From Streptomyces sp. NBC_00683 (lineage in GTDB: Bacteria; Actinomycetota; Actinomycetes; Streptomycetales; Streptomycetaceae), in NCBI RefSeq assembly GCF_036226745.1, contig NZ_CP109013.1:6386001-6450000 (forward strand): a stretch of DNA of 64,000 nucleotides, written 5' to 3'. Both the position numbers and the translations under genes were made by a program. The stretch's first letter is position 1; every line of letters starts with the position of its first letter. The notes under the pieces are model-generated. The model had not been told where the DNA came from. It saw nothing but the letters and a program-made list of their open reading frames with translations, and searched no databases. Shown here piece by piece: positions 37,849 to 49,639 of this stretch.

Positions 37849-38432
37849 GAAAGGTCCTTTCCCTGGCGCGGCCTCCTCTGCTGAGGTGCCGTGACGATCG
37901 CCGGGCCGTTCTGGTGGTTTAAAAGGCTGTGCAGCAGACGCGCCCGGCGGCGCGGTGACTGGCCGTGACTCTAAGGGCAGGTGAGGGGGTGCGGGACAGG
38001 TCCGCTAATGATGTGACTGTCTTGTTATGCCATGGGGAAGGGTTGGTGGGCGCAGTGTGGACATTTACGGCTTGCGAAGTGACCGCATGCTGAGAACGTG
38101 CAGCTCTGCTAAGGCGCTTGACCCGATCTTGGTGCTGTCGCACGAATCGGGGCGCAAGGGGCGCGGCGAGGCTGTCCCTCCGGACCGGGGACGCGGCGCG
38201 CGGTATTTTTCGTGTATTGCACACCTGTTACGCAGTGTTACATCTGGGTGATGTGTTCGATTTGCTGCGGTGACCGCTGTGGCTGCTGAAGTGGCTCATG
38301 GAACGCGTGGCGCGGTCAAGGGTGTTGACCGAGAGTGGTGGTCAACGTCTCTGCCCTGCTCCGGATATGGGTCTGCCCGGTCCGGAATGCGGTGCGATTT
38401 CCGGGCCGGGCAGGGGGGTTGTGGCGGCCGGT
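37849..38432. other. Intergenic region: liv operon control region, no gene
   Basis: No credible coding region in these 584 bp; short frames show no ribosome site or family features. Two landmarks: an AT-rich patch around 38200-38260 containing two copies of TGTTAC ten bases apart (38225-38240), and the cluster of GGTCAA half-sites at 38314-38347. The liv promoter is most likely in here, but I cannot place its -35/-10 with confidence. Confidence 0.6.
38314..38347. promoter_or_regulatory. Cluster of GGTCAA/TTGACC half-sites, operator candidate
   Basis: CGGTCAA (38314-38320) and TTGACCG (38326-38332) form a perfect inverted repeat with a 5-bp spacer; a further GGTCAAC at 38341-38347 forms a second inverted repeat with the same GTTGACC. 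Three regularly placed half-sites suggest a dimeric regulator. It lies about 470 bp upstream of livK; whether it serves that operon is a guess. Confidence 0.4.
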
Positions 38433-38903
38433 TCAGTCGGCGGCGGGCCGGGGCATGTCGCGGAGCAGGCAGGTGAGGCGGGCGGTGCAGACGCGCTTGT
38501 CCTGCTCGTCGGTGATGACGATCTCGTACGTGGCGGTGGAACGGCCGCGGTGTACGGGGGTGGCGACGCCCGTGACGAGGCCGCTGCGGACCCCTCGGTG
38601 GTGGGTGCAGTTCAGGTCGACGCCGACGGCAATCTTGGTGGCGCCGCCGTGGAGCATGGTGCCGATGGAGCCGAGCGTCTCGGCGAGGACGGCGGAGGCG
38701 CCACCGTGGAGCAGCCCGTAGGGCTGGGTGTTGCCTTCCACGGGCATGGTGCCCACGACGCGCTCGGCGGAGGCCTCGACGATCTGCACGCCCATACGCT
38801 CGCCGAGGTGTCCGGCGGAGAAGAGGGCGGGGAGGTCGACGCCGAGTGCGGCGTACTCGTCGATGATCTCCTGGGGGAACGTGGGTGCGATGTGCTCGCC
38901 CAT
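38433..38903 (-). CDS. Hotdog-fold thioesterase (PaaI family)
   Basis: A 156-residue acyl-CoA thioesterase-like enzyme. The family core LLHGGASAVLAETLGSIG carries the conserved HGG motif with the catalytic region, followed by VGVDLNCTHHRGVRSGLVTGVATPVHRGRST, and a C-terminal basic CLLRDMPRP. It probably hydrolyses aromatic or other CoA esters; the substrate is unknown. GGAG lies 8 bases before the ATG at 38903. It sits alone between the liv control region and the molybdoenzyme gene. Confidence 0.88.
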   Translation of the reverse strand: MGEHIAPTFPQEIIDEYAALGVDLPALFSAGHLGERMGVQIVEASAERVVGTMPVEGNTQPYGLLHGGASAVLAETLGSIGTMLHGGATKIAVGVDLNCTHHRGVRSGLVTGVATPVHRGRSTATYEIVITDEQDKRVCTARLTCLLRDMPRPAAD

Positions 38904-39000
38904 GGGTCCGGCTCCGTTCGTCTGCGGTCGTTCGTTGCTGTGTGCACTGTTCTTATCAGACGGCTGAGCGAACGCTTAGCCGCTGGTGGGTCCAGGTTTC

Positions 39001-41271
<2,271 letters not shown>

Positions 41272-41509
41272 GGTGCTCCCCTTCGAGCGCTTGCGAACCC
41301 GCGACCCGCGCGTACGCGTCGTGGCGTCCTGTCACGTCTTCCCTGGTGGCGATGCGACTGTCTTTTGATCCTGTCACGCACGGCCGCCGGGGCGCCCGGA
41401 GGGCGGCCGGGGCGCTGCGGTATCGGGCGGGGCGCGCGGCGCAGGGCGCTCGAGCTGTGCTCGACCGGGAGACGAGCGGCGGCCGGTCCGGATTGTCGGT
41501 GGTCCGTGG

Positions 41510-41515
41510 CAGGAT
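41510..41515 (+). promoter_or_regulatory. Leaderless-type -10 element of polA
   Basis: CAGGAT lies 7 bases before the GTG chosen as the polA start, with no ribosome site. The arrangement matches the leaderless promoters of pyk and coaE in this window. Confidence 0.4.
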
Positions 41516-41522
41516 CGGGGGC

Positions 41523-44234
41523 GTGGCTGAGACGGCATCGAAGAAGACGGCAGACAACCGACCGCGCCTGCTCCTGATGGACGGGCACTCCCTGGCGTAC
41601 CGGGCGTTCTTCGCCCTGCCCGCGGAGAATTTCACGACGGCGACGGGGCAGCCGACGAACGCCGTGTACGGCTTCATGTCGATGCTGGCGAACACGCTGC
41701 GCGACGAGGCGCCCACGCACTTCGCGGTCGCGTTCGACGTGTCCCGCAAGACGTGGCGTGCGCAGGAGTTCCCCGAGTACAAGGCGAACCGTTCCAAGAC
41801 CCCCGACGAGTTCAAGGGGCAGGTCGAGCTGATCGGCGAGCTCCTGGACGCGATGCACGCGGACCGGTTCGCGGTGGACGGGTTCGAGGCGGACGACGTC
41901 ATCGCGACGCTGGCCACACAGGCCGAGGCGGCGGGCTTCGAGGTGCTGATCGTCACGGGCGACCGGGACTCGTTCCAGCTGATCACGGACAACGTGACGG
42001 TGCTCTACCCGACGAAGGGCGTCTCGGAGCTGACGCGCTTCACCCCGGAGAAGGTCCAGGAGAAGTACGGGCTCACGCCGGGGCAGTATCCGGATTTCGC
42101 GGCGCTGCGCGGTGACCCCTCGGACAACCTTCCGGGGATCCCTGGTGTGGGTGAGAAGACGGCTGCCAAGTGGATCAACGAGTTCGGGTCGTTCGCGGCG
42201 CTGGTCGAGCGGGCCGACGAGGTCAAGGGCAAGGCCGGCCAGAACTTCCGGGACCACCTGGACGCGGTGAAGATGAACCGCGTGCTGACCGAGATGGTCC
42301 GTGACGTGGAGCTGCCGAAGGTCCCGGCCGAGCTCGAGCGTGCTCCGTACGACCGCACGGCCGTCACGGGTGTGCTGGACGTTCTGGAGATCCGCAACCC
42401 GAGCCTGCGCGAGCGGCTGCTCGCCGTCGACCCGGGTGCGGAGGAGGCCGGTCCGCCGGAGCCCGCGGCCGGCATCGAGCTGGACGGAGCGGTCCTGGGC
42501 TCGGGTGAGGTCGCCCCGTGGCTGGAGGCCCATGGCGGGCAGCCGCTCGGCGTGATGACCGTCGACACCTGGTCGCTGGGCACCGGCACGGTCACGGAGG
42601 TCGCGCTCGCAGCCGCTGACGGGGCCGCCGCCTGGCTGGACCCGGCCGAGCTCGACGAGGCCGACGAGCGGGCTCTGGCCGCCTGGCTCGCGGACCCGGA
42701 GCGCCCGAAGGTCCTGCACAACGCCAAGAACGCCCTGCGGGTCTTCCCGGAGCAGGGCTGGCGGCTGGACGGCATCGCCATGGACACCGCGCTCGCCGCC
42801 TATCTCGTCAAGCCCGGCCGCCGCTCCTTCGCGCTGGACGCGCTGGCCGTGGAGTACCTCGGCCGTGAGCTGGCCCCGGCCCCCGCATCCGACGGGCAAC
42901 TGGCCTTCGGCGCCGACGACCGTGCGGAGGCCGATGCCCTGATGGCGCAGGCCCGCGCGGTGCTGGACCTCGGGGACGCGTTCACGACGCGCCTGAAGGA
43001 GGTCGGTGCCACCGAGCTGCTGTACGACATGGAGCTGCCCACCTCGATCATGCTGGCCCGGCTGGAGCGGCACGGCATCGCCGCCGACCGGGCCCATCTG
43101 GAGGGCATGGAGCAGCAGTTCGCCGGTGCGGTGCAGCAGGCGGTGAAGGAGGCGCACGCCGCGGTGGGCCGTGAGTTCAACCTCGGCTCGCCCAAGCAGC
43201 TCCAGGAAGTGCTCTTCGGCGAGCTGGCCCTGCCGAAGACGAAGAAGACGAAGACGGGCTACACGACCGACGCGGACGCGCTGGCGTGGCTGGCCGCGCA
43301 GACCGAGCACGAGCTGCCGGTCATCATGCTGCGCCACCGTGAGCAGGCGAAGCTGCGGGTCACGGTCGAAGGCCTGATCAAGACGATCGGTGCGGACGGC
43401 CGTATCCACACCACGTTCAACCAGACGGTCGCGGCGACGGGCCGGCTCTCCTCCACCGACCCCAACCTGCAGAACATCCCCGTCCGTACGGACGAGGGGC
43501 GGGCGATCCGCCGGGGCTTCGTCGTCGGCGAGGGTTTCGAGACGCTGATGACGGCGGACTACAGCCAGATCGAGCTGCGGGTGATGGCCCATCTCTCCGA
43601 GGACGCCGGTCTGATCGAGGCGTTCACCTCCGGCGAGGACCTGCACACGACGGTCGCCTCGCAGGTGTTCGGTGTCGAGAAGTCGGCCGTCGACGCGGAG
43701 ATGCGCCGCAAGATCAAGGCGATGTCGTACGGGCTGGCCTACGGGCTCTCCGCGTTCGGACTCTCCCAGCAGCTGAACATCGAGGCCGGTGAGGCGCGCG
43801 GTCTGATGGACACCTACTTCCTGCGGTTCGGCGGGGTGCGCGACTACCTTCACCGGGTCGTGGAGGAAGCCAGGTCCACCGGGTACACGGAGACGGTCTT
43901 CGGCCGGCGCCGCTACCTCCCGGACCTGAACAGCGACAACCGTCAGCGGCGCGAGACGGCTGAGCGGATGGCGCTCAACGCCCCGATCCAGGGGACGGCC
44001 GCCGACATCGTGAAGGTCGCGATGCTGCACGTGGACCGTGCGCTGACGGAGGCGAAGCTGACGTCGCGGATGCTGCTCCAGGTCCACGACGAAATCGTCC
44101 TGGAGATCGCGAAGGGCGAGCGGGAGCAGGTCGAGGAGATCCTGCGCCGGGAGATGTCCACGGCGGTCGAGCTCCGTGCGCCGCTGGACGTCTCCGTGGG
44201 TGTCGGCACGGACTGGGAGACGGCTGCGCACTGA
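41523..44234 (+). CDS. polA: DNA polymerase I
   Basis: A 903-residue polymerase for Okazaki-fragment processing and repair. The 5'-3' exonuclease domain starts RLLLMDGHSLAYRAFFALPAENF. The 3'-5' exonuclease region (about residues 310-490) has lost the expected catalytic D-x-E: the motif reads VDTWSLG, so proofreading is probably absent, as is usual in actinobacterial PolA. The polymerase domain is intact: motif A DYSQIELRVMAH (about 678), motif B KAMSYGLAYGLS (about 731) and motif C LLQVHDEIVLE (about 853). The GTG at 41523 is chosen because the protein family starts there and a -10 CAGGAT lies just upstream; the open frame extends 59 codons further. Confidence 0.96.
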   Translation: MAETASKKTADNRPRLLLMDGHSLAYRAFFALPAENFTTATGQPTNAVYGFMSMLANTLRDEAPTHFAVAFDVSRKTWRAQEFPEYKANRSKTPDEFKGQVELIGELLDAMHADRFAVDGFEADDVIATLATQAEAAGFEVLIVTGDRDSFQLITDNVTVLYPTKGVSELTRFTPEKVQEKYGLTPGQYPDFAALRGDPSDNLPGIPGVGEKTAAKWINEFGSFAALVERADEVKGKAGQNFRDHLDAVKMNRVLTEMVRDVELPKVPAELERAPYDRTAVTGVLDVLEIRNPSLRERLLAVDPGAEEAGPPEPAAGIELDGAVLGSGEVAPWLEAHGGQPLGVMTVDTWSLGTGTVTEVALAAADGAAAWLDPAELDEADERALAAWLADPERPKVLHNAKNALRVFPEQGWRLDGIAMDTALAAYLVKPGRRSFALDALAVEYLGRELAPAPASDGQLAFGADDRAEADALMAQARAVLDLGDAFTTRLKEVGATELLYDMELPTSIMLARLERHGIAADRAHLEGMEQQFAGAVQQAVKEAHAAVGREFNLGSPKQLQEVLFGELALPKTKKTKTGYTTDADALAWLAAQTEHELPVIMLRHREQAKLRVTVEGLIKTIGADGRIHTTFNQTVAATGRLSSTDPNLQNIPVRTDEGRAIRRGFVVGEGFETLMTADYSQIELRVMAHLSEDAGLIEAFTSGEDLHTTVASQVFGVEKSAVDAEMRRKIKAMSYGLAYGLSAFGLSQQLNIEAGEARGLMDTYFLRFGGVRDYLHRVVEEARSTGYTETVFGRRRYLPDLNSDNRQRRETAERMALNAPIQGTAADIVKVAMLHVDRALTEAKLTSRMLLQVHDEIVLEIAKGEREQVEEILRREMSTAVELRAPLDVSVGVGTDWETAAH

Positions 44235-44253
44235 GGCGTCCGCCGCCCGGAAC

Positions 44254-44293
44254 GGGCCGCCTTCGAGGGGTGGGTCCTCCTCGAAGGCGGCCC
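44254..44293. terminator. Bidirectional terminator
   Basis: Perfect 15-bp arms (44254-44268 and 44279-44293) with a 10-nt loop, between polA and the convergent DUF4184 gene. Confidence 0.88.
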
Positions 44294-44295
44294 CT

Positions 44296-45162
44296 TCAGC
44301 GCGCGTCCTCGTTCGCCGGGCGGGTCCGTGTTCCGGGCCTGTCCGGGGGCCGGGGGCGGCGCGGTGCCCGCAGCCGCATCCACGCCCCGTACAGCACGAG
44401 TCCGACCGCCAGACCTGCTCCGGCCCCGAAGCACGCGGTCGGGATGATGTCGAGCGGGGTGTTGATCTGTCCGAAGTAGGCGTACCAGCGGGCACACCGG
44501 TGGACGACACCGAGCAGCACGCACACGGCGAGCAGGACGCCCGCCCACCGGCGCTCCGTCCGGCCGAGGACCGGTACGGACTCCGGGACGGCCGCCGGTC
44601 CTGTCCGGCGCAGGCCCGTGTACGTGAACCAGGCCAGGACCGTCAGGGCCACGGCCGAACTCCCGTACTGGACGACCTGGAACACCGGGAAGCCGCCGAT
44701 GCTGCGGTTGAGCACGGGAACGAGTTCGGTGCCCCACCGGTCGTGATGGGTGAAGGCGTCCCACACGACATGGGTGCCCGCCCCGATGACCGCGGACCGG
44801 ACGAACCACAGAACTTCGGACACGGTCGGCGGCGTGCCGGGTTCCCGTCGCCGGCCCCGTACGAAGGTGTGCACGCGCCCCTGCCACGCCGTGGGCAGGA
44901 GCGCGACGAGCGGTTCGCGCAGCAGCAGCCAGAGTGCGACCAGGGCCGAGGCGATGGCCACGTCCACCGTGAACACACCCCACACCGCGTGGGTGACCGC
45001 GCCGAATTCCATCGCCCCGGGAATGGCCGTGTCCGCGAAGTAGGGCATGTCGGGTGCGAACGAACCCGCGACGAGCGCTGAGGCGGACAGCGGGCCACGG
45101 CCCGTCCCGGACCTGCGGATGCCCGGCAGTACGGCTGCGGCATGGCTGAGGGTGAACGGCAT
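44296..45162 (-). CDS. DUF4184 family membrane protein
   Basis: A 288-residue membrane protein of unknown function. It opens MPFTLSHAAAVLPGIRRSG, and the sequence SHA-x-A-x-L, FAPDMPYF, GTHVVWDAFTHHDRWG and a His-rich spread are typical of DUF4184, which resembles metal-dependent hydrolases of the LexA-binding/inner membrane type. About five to six hydrophobic segments are seen, with a basic proline-rich C-terminal tail (RAPRRPRPPDRPG). Start at 45162; no strong ribosome site is visible. It is convergent with polA. Confidence 0.85.
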   Translation of the reverse strand: MPFTLSHAAAVLPGIRRSGTGRGPLSASALVAGSFAPDMPYFADTAIPGAMEFGAVTHAVWGVFTVDVAIASALVALWLLLREPLVALLPTAWQGRVHTFVRGRRREPGTPPTVSEVLWFVRSAVIGAGTHVVWDAFTHHDRWGTELVPVLNRSIGGFPVFQVVQYGSSAVALTVLAWFTYTGLRRTGPAAVPESVPVLGRTERRWAGVLLAVCVLLGVVHRCARWYAYFGQINTPLDIIPTACFGAGAGLAVGLVLYGAWMRLRAPRRPRPPDRPGTRTRPANEDAR

Positions 45163-45349
45163 GACGGCAAGTATGCGTGAGCCCCCGTCACCTGCCCGAA
45201 CCTCCCGTGCAAGGTGTCGGCGGCTTCGTGAAAAGTCGGTAAGAACCGGTCATGTGCCAGTGTTCGGGCGGCACAAGTTGCCGTAGGGTCGCCTGAGTCC
45301 CGCGCTGGGGAGAGCGCGAACAGCCGTCGACGGGGAGGGACCAGAACGT

Positions 45350-47041
45350 ATGGCAGCGCAATTCGGCCGACGGCTTCGCAGGGGGGCCACCACGACCGCG
45401 GTGGCGGCAGCCGCTGTTGCGGCCCTCTCCGCTTCGCAGGCTCCCGGTGCCCCGCTCGCCGACGGCGGCGGTGACCCGGCGGCGTCCGGTTCCGCATCGC
45501 CCGGCGACAGCGCGGCCACCGGCAACTCGCCGTACTACACGGACCTGCCGCCGCTCAACACGCCCAACAAGCCCGGTTCGTCCGTGAATCTACCGGTCAC
45601 GGGCAGTGCGGAAGCGGGCATACCGGCCTCGATCCTGGCGGCGTACAAGAAGGCCGAGCAGGACCTCGCGGGCACCGACGCGGCCTGCCGGCTGCCCTGG
45701 CAACTCCTCGCGGCGATCGGCAAGGTCGAGTCCGGCCAGGCACGCGGCGGCAAGGTCGACGCCAACGGCACCACGTTCTCCCCGATCCTCGGCCCGGCCC
45801 TCAACGGCCAGGGCTTCGCGCTGATCAAGGACACCGACGGCGGAGCGTACGACGGCGACTCCACCCACGACCGTGCGGTCGGCCCGATGCAGTTCATCCC
45901 GCAGACCTGGGCCACCTGGGGCCAGGACGGGAACGGCGACGGACGCAAGGACCCCAACAACATCTACGACGCGGCACTGGCCGCCGGGCGCTACCTCTGC
46001 GCGGGCACCCGGAACCTGGCCGTCGCGGCGGACCTCGACCGGGCGGTGCTGAGCTACAACCACTCGCAGGAGTACCTGCGGACGGTTCGCTCCTGGTTCG
46101 AGTTCTACAAGCGCGGCACCCACGAGGTCCCCGACGGCACGGGCGTCCTCCCCTCGGGCAACACCAGCGGCTCCGGCGCCGGCTCGTCGCCGGACCCCAG
46201 CCCCTCCCCGTCAGGGACGGGCGGCAGCGGTGCGACCCCGAGCCCCTCCCCGACCCCGCCCAAGCCGGGCGGCAGCGGTTCGCCCAGCCCCACGCCGACG
46301 CCGCCCCCCGAGCCGTCGCCCACCCCCACGCCGTCCCGGACGCTGGGCAGCCTCGAGAACGCGGGCACCGGCCCCCTCGCCGCCACGGCGGGCGAGGCGT
46401 TCGCCGAACGCGTCAAGGTGCGGGCCAGGAACACGCTCGGGTCGCCGCTCGCCAAGGCCTCGGTCACCTTCACGATCACCGGCGACACCGACACCCGCTT
46501 CTCCGGCGGGCGGAGCACGGTCACGCTGCCCACCGCGGCGGACGGCATCGCCACCGCGCCCGTCCTCAACGCGGGTGAGAAGACCGGTGAGTTCAAGGTG
46601 ACGGCCGTGGCGGGCACCAACAAGCCGCGCGTCCTCACCTACACGGCGGCCGTCGCCGCCCGGCAGGCCGACACGATCGCCCGGACCGACGAGAAGGCCC
46701 TGACGGCCGCCCCCGGCACCGAGTTCGCCGACACCGTCGAGGTCAAGGCGACGTACAAGGGCATCGCGGTGGCGGGCACCGCCGTCACCGCCACGATGAT
46801 CACCGGCGGGGAGACGCCCGCCGAGAACGACAAGGGTCCCCACTTCAAGGACGCGGACGGCAACGCGGTCAGGACCCTGACGGACCTGAAGACCGGCGCC
46901 GACGGAGTCCTGAAGCTCCCGAAGATCTACGCCGACGACACGGCGGGCACGTTCCTGCTGCGTCTCACGACCGCGAGCGGCGCCACGCTCGTCGTCGAAC
47001 TCAAGGTCGAGGCATCCGCTGCCGAGGCGCCCGCCGCCTGA
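45350..47041 (+). CDS. Secreted lytic transglycosylase with Ig-like repeats
   Basis: A 563-residue exported cell-wall enzyme. The N-terminal signal is basic then alanine-rich, ending near ALSASQAPGAP. The catalytic domain (about residues 105-250) is of the MltB/SLT-like kind: LLAAIGKVESGQARGG holds the catalytic glutamate, with AVGPMQFIPQTW and DPNNIYDAALAAGRYLC. A long Pro/Ser/Thr/Gly linker (PSPSPTPPKPGG, PTPSRT) leads to two invasin/Big-like Ig-type modules (TFTITGDTDTRFSGG; VTATMITGGETP). It probably cleaves peptidoglycan while anchored or held by the Ig modules. GGGAGGGA precedes the ATG by 11 bases. Confidence 0.88.
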   Translation: MAAQFGRRLRRGATTTAVAAAAVAALSASQAPGAPLADGGGDPAASGSASPGDSAATGNSPYYTDLPPLNTPNKPGSSVNLPVTGSAEAGIPASILAAYKKAEQDLAGTDAACRLPWQLLAAIGKVESGQARGGKVDANGTTFSPILGPALNGQGFALIKDTDGGAYDGDSTHDRAVGPMQFIPQTWATWGQDGNGDGRKDPNNIYDAALAAGRYLCAGTRNLAVAADLDRAVLSYNHSQEYLRTVRSWFEFYKRGTHEVPDGTGVLPSGNTSGSGAGSSPDPSPSPSGTGGSGATPSPSPTPPKPGGSGSPSPTPTPPPEPSPTPTPSRTLGSLENAGTGPLAATAGEAFAERVKVRARNTLGSPLAKASVTFTITGDTDTRFSGGRSTVTLPTAADGIATAPVLNAGEKTGEFKVTAVAGTNKPRVLTYTAAVAARQADTIARTDEKALTAAPGTEFADTVEVKATYKGIAVAGTAVTATMITGGETPAENDKGPHFKDADGNAVRTLTDLKTGADGVLKLPKIYADDTAGTFLLRLTTASGATLVVELKVEASAAEAPAA

Positions 47042-47058
47042 CCCGTACCGCGAGCACA

Positions 47059-47094
47059 GCCGCCCCCCTGCCGCACCCGCGGCAGGGGGGCGGC
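47059..47094. terminator. Bidirectional terminator
   Basis: Perfect 16-bp arms (47059-47074 and 47079-47094) with a 4-nt loop, between the transglycosylase gene and the convergent hrpB. Confidence 0.92.
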
Positions 47095-47112
47095 CGCGTG
47101 CCGGACCAGGTT

Positions 47113-49614
47113 CTACTCGCGCCGCAGCCGCGCCGAGGTGAAGCGCGTCGCCTCCACCGTCGTCGGGTCCTCGGGCCACGGGTGCTTCGGGTACCGGCCG
47201 CGCAGCTCGGCCCGTACCGCCTTGTACCCCTCCCGCCAGAACGACGCCAGATCCGCCGTCACCGCCGCGGGCCGCCCGGCGGGGGAGAGCAGATGGACCA
47301 GGACGGGCACCCCGGCCACCCGGGGCGTCTCCCGCAGCCCGAACAGCTCCTGGAGCTTCACCGCGAGGACCGGCTGCTCGCCGCCGTACTCCACCCTGAT
47401 CCGCGACCCGCTCGGCACCGCGATCCGCTCCGGGGCCAGCTCGTCGAGCCGGGCGGCATCGCCCGTCGCCCACGGCAGCAGCCGCCGCAGCGCCTGCCCG
47501 GCGTCGATCCGCGCGAGGTCCGAGCGGCGCCTGGCCCGCGACAGCTCGGGCTCCAGCCACTCCTCGGTACGCGACAGCAGCGCGCCGTCCGACACATCGG
47601 GCCAGGGAGCCCCCAGCTCCCGGTGCAGGAACGCGAGCCGAAGCCGCAGCTGCTCGCTGTCCCGGGTCCACCGCAGCAGCCCCGTGCCCTCGCGCCGCAG
47701 ACCGTCCAGCAGGGCACCGCGCACCAGTTCGGGCGCCGGCTGCTTCAGTGCGCGCACCGACAGCTCTACGGCCCCCAGCCGCTCCACGGAACGGGCCACC
47801 ACATCGCCGTCCACCCAGCGGACCTCCTCGCCGGAGAACCGCAGATGCCCGGCCGCCAGCCGCGCGGTGTCCTCGTCGACGACCGCCGCCAGACGCACCC
47901 GGGCGGACGCCGAGTGTGCGGGCCGGTCGGCGACCGCGACGGCCAGCCACGGTGCGCTGCGCAGCCGTGAGCCGTCCCGGAGCTCCGCCCCGGTCCCCGA
48001 CGCCATCAGGAACGCCCCCTCGCCCCTGGCCCGTGCCACCCGCTCGGGGAACGCCAGCGCCGCCACGAGTCCCGCGGCCGCGTCGTCCGACCCCGTACCC
48101 GGGCCTGCGGCCCTGCCGAGCGAGGACGACAGCCGCCGCACCTCCTGCCGCCAGCGGGCCGCGTAACCGTCGCCGCCCCGCCGCGCGGTGCGCAGCGCGG
48201 CCGCCAGATCGTCCCCGTACTCCCGCGGCGGTTCCTCGCTCAGCAGCGCCACGACCTCCGCGGCACGGCGCCCGCCCACCTCGTCCGCACCGTCCAGCAG
48301 GGCCCGCGCGAGGCGCGGGTGCAGACCCAGGCGGGACATCCGCACACCCCGGTCCGTCACCCGCCCCGACGCGTCCACCGCGCCCACCGCGGTCAGGACC
48401 TCCCGTGCCGCGCCCATCGCCCCGGCCGGCGGCGGATCCAGCAGCGCGAGCCCCGAGGCGTCGGGATCGCCCCAGCACGCCGCCTGCAGTGCGAACGCGG
48501 CCAGATCGGCCACCTTGATCTCGGGGGACGGGAACCGGGCGAGCCGCCCGTCCTCGGCCTGCTCCCAGCAGCGGTACACGGCGCCCGGCGCCTCGCGCCC
48601 CGCCCGGCCCGCGCGCTGCCGTCCGGCCGCCTGGGACGCCCGTACGGTCGTGAGCGCGCTCAGACCCCGCGCATGGTCGGTACGCGGCTCCCTGGCCAGC
48701 CCGCAGTCCACGACGACCCGCACCCCCGGCACCGTCAGCGACGACTCCGCCACCGATGTCGCGAGGACCACCCGGCGCCCCTGCGACGACCCGGCGAGCA
48801 CCGCGTCCTGCACGGCCGCGGGTGCCCGGCCGTGCACCTGGAGCACCTCGGCACCCACGCCCGCGAGCTGCCCGGCCACCCGGCCGATCTCCCCGACCCC
48901 GGGCAGGAAGCACAGCACGTCGCCGTCACGCTCGGCGAGCGCGCGGCGCACCACGGCGGCCACGTGCGTCAGCAGTGCCGGATCGACCCTCATGCCGTGC
49001 GGCGGACGCACGGACCCGGGCGGCGGCGCCCACACCACCTCGACCGGATGGGACACCCCCTGTGCCTCGATCACGGGAGCGCCGCCCAGCAGACGGGCCC
49101 AGCCCTCCGCGTCCGTCGTCGCCGACGCCGCGACCAGTCGCAGGTCCGGCCTGATGGCCGCCCGCACGTCGAGGAGGAACGCGGCGACCGTGTCGGCGTC
49201 CAGATGGCGCTCGTGGCACTCGTCGATGATCACGACATCGACGCCGGCCAGCTCCTGGTCGCGCTGCAGCCGCTGGAGCAGCACCCCGGTGGTCACGACC
49301 TCGACCACCGTGTCGCGCCCCACCACCCGTTCCCCGCGCACGGTGAAGCCGACCCGGCCGCCCGGCTGCTCGCCGATCAGCCAGGCCATCCGCCGTGCCG
49401 CCGCCCGGGCCGCGATCCGCCGGGGCTCGGCGACCACCACCCGGCGCACCGGACCGCCGCCGGTGAGGCCGGCGAGCACCAGGGGCACGAGGGTCGTCTT
49501 GCCGGTCCCGGGCGGTGCGCAGAGCACCGCGACCCCCCGGTCGTCGAGTGCCCGCTCCAGAGCGGGCACAGCGGTGCGTACGGGCAACTGGCCGAGGGCG
49601 TCGGTACGGATCAC
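47113..49614 (-). CDS. hrpB: ATP-dependent helicase HrpB
   Basis: An 833-residue DEAH/RHA-type helicase of the HrpB family, thought to act on RNA. P-loop APPGTGKTT (about residue 33), VVAEPRRIAARAAARRM, motif II DECHERHL (DECH, about 131), SATTD and the second RecA domain with LVVDCGLAREPR-type QRxGRAGR motif (AGRQRAGRAGREAPG). The HA2 and C-terminal HrpB-specific domain (LPWATGDAARLDELAPERIAVPSG) are complete. GTG at 49614; GGGGG lies too close for a normal ribosome site and TACGAG lies about 9 bases further up, so it may be leaderless. Confidence 0.95.
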   Translation of the reverse strand: MIRTDALGQLPVRTAVPALERALDDRGVAVLCAPPGTGKTTLVPLVLAGLTGGGPVRRVVVAEPRRIAARAAARRMAWLIGEQPGGRVGFTVRGERVVGRDTVVEVVTTGVLLQRLQRDQELAGVDVVIIDECHERHLDADTVAAFLLDVRAAIRPDLRLVAASATTDAEGWARLLGGAPVIEAQGVSHPVEVVWAPPPGSVRPPHGMRVDPALLTHVAAVVRRALAERDGDVLCFLPGVGEIGRVAGQLAGVGAEVLQVHGRAPAAVQDAVLAGSSQGRRVVLATSVAESSLTVPGVRVVVDCGLAREPRTDHARGLSALTTVRASQAAGRQRAGRAGREAPGAVYRCWEQAEDGRLARFPSPEIKVADLAAFALQAACWGDPDASGLALLDPPPAGAMGAAREVLTAVGAVDASGRVTDRGVRMSRLGLHPRLARALLDGADEVGGRRAAEVVALLSEEPPREYGDDLAAALRTARRGGDGYAARWRQEVRRLSSSLGRAAGPGTGSDDAAAGLVAALAFPERVARARGEGAFLMASGTGAELRDGSRLRSAPWLAVAVADRPAHSASARVRLAAVVDEDTARLAAGHLRFSGEEVRWVDGDVVARSVERLGAVELSVRALKQPAPELVRGALLDGLRREGTGLLRWTRDSEQLRLRLAFLHRELGAPWPDVSDGALLSRTEEWLEPELSRARRRSDLARIDAGQALRRLLPWATGDAARLDELAPERIAVPSGSRIRVEYGGEQPVLAVKLQELFGLRETPRVAGVPVLVHLLSPAGRPAAVTADLASFWREGYKAVRAELRGRYPKHPWPEDPTTVEATRFTSARLRRE

Positions 49615-49639
49615 GCCCCCAGTCTCGTACGCCCGCCCC

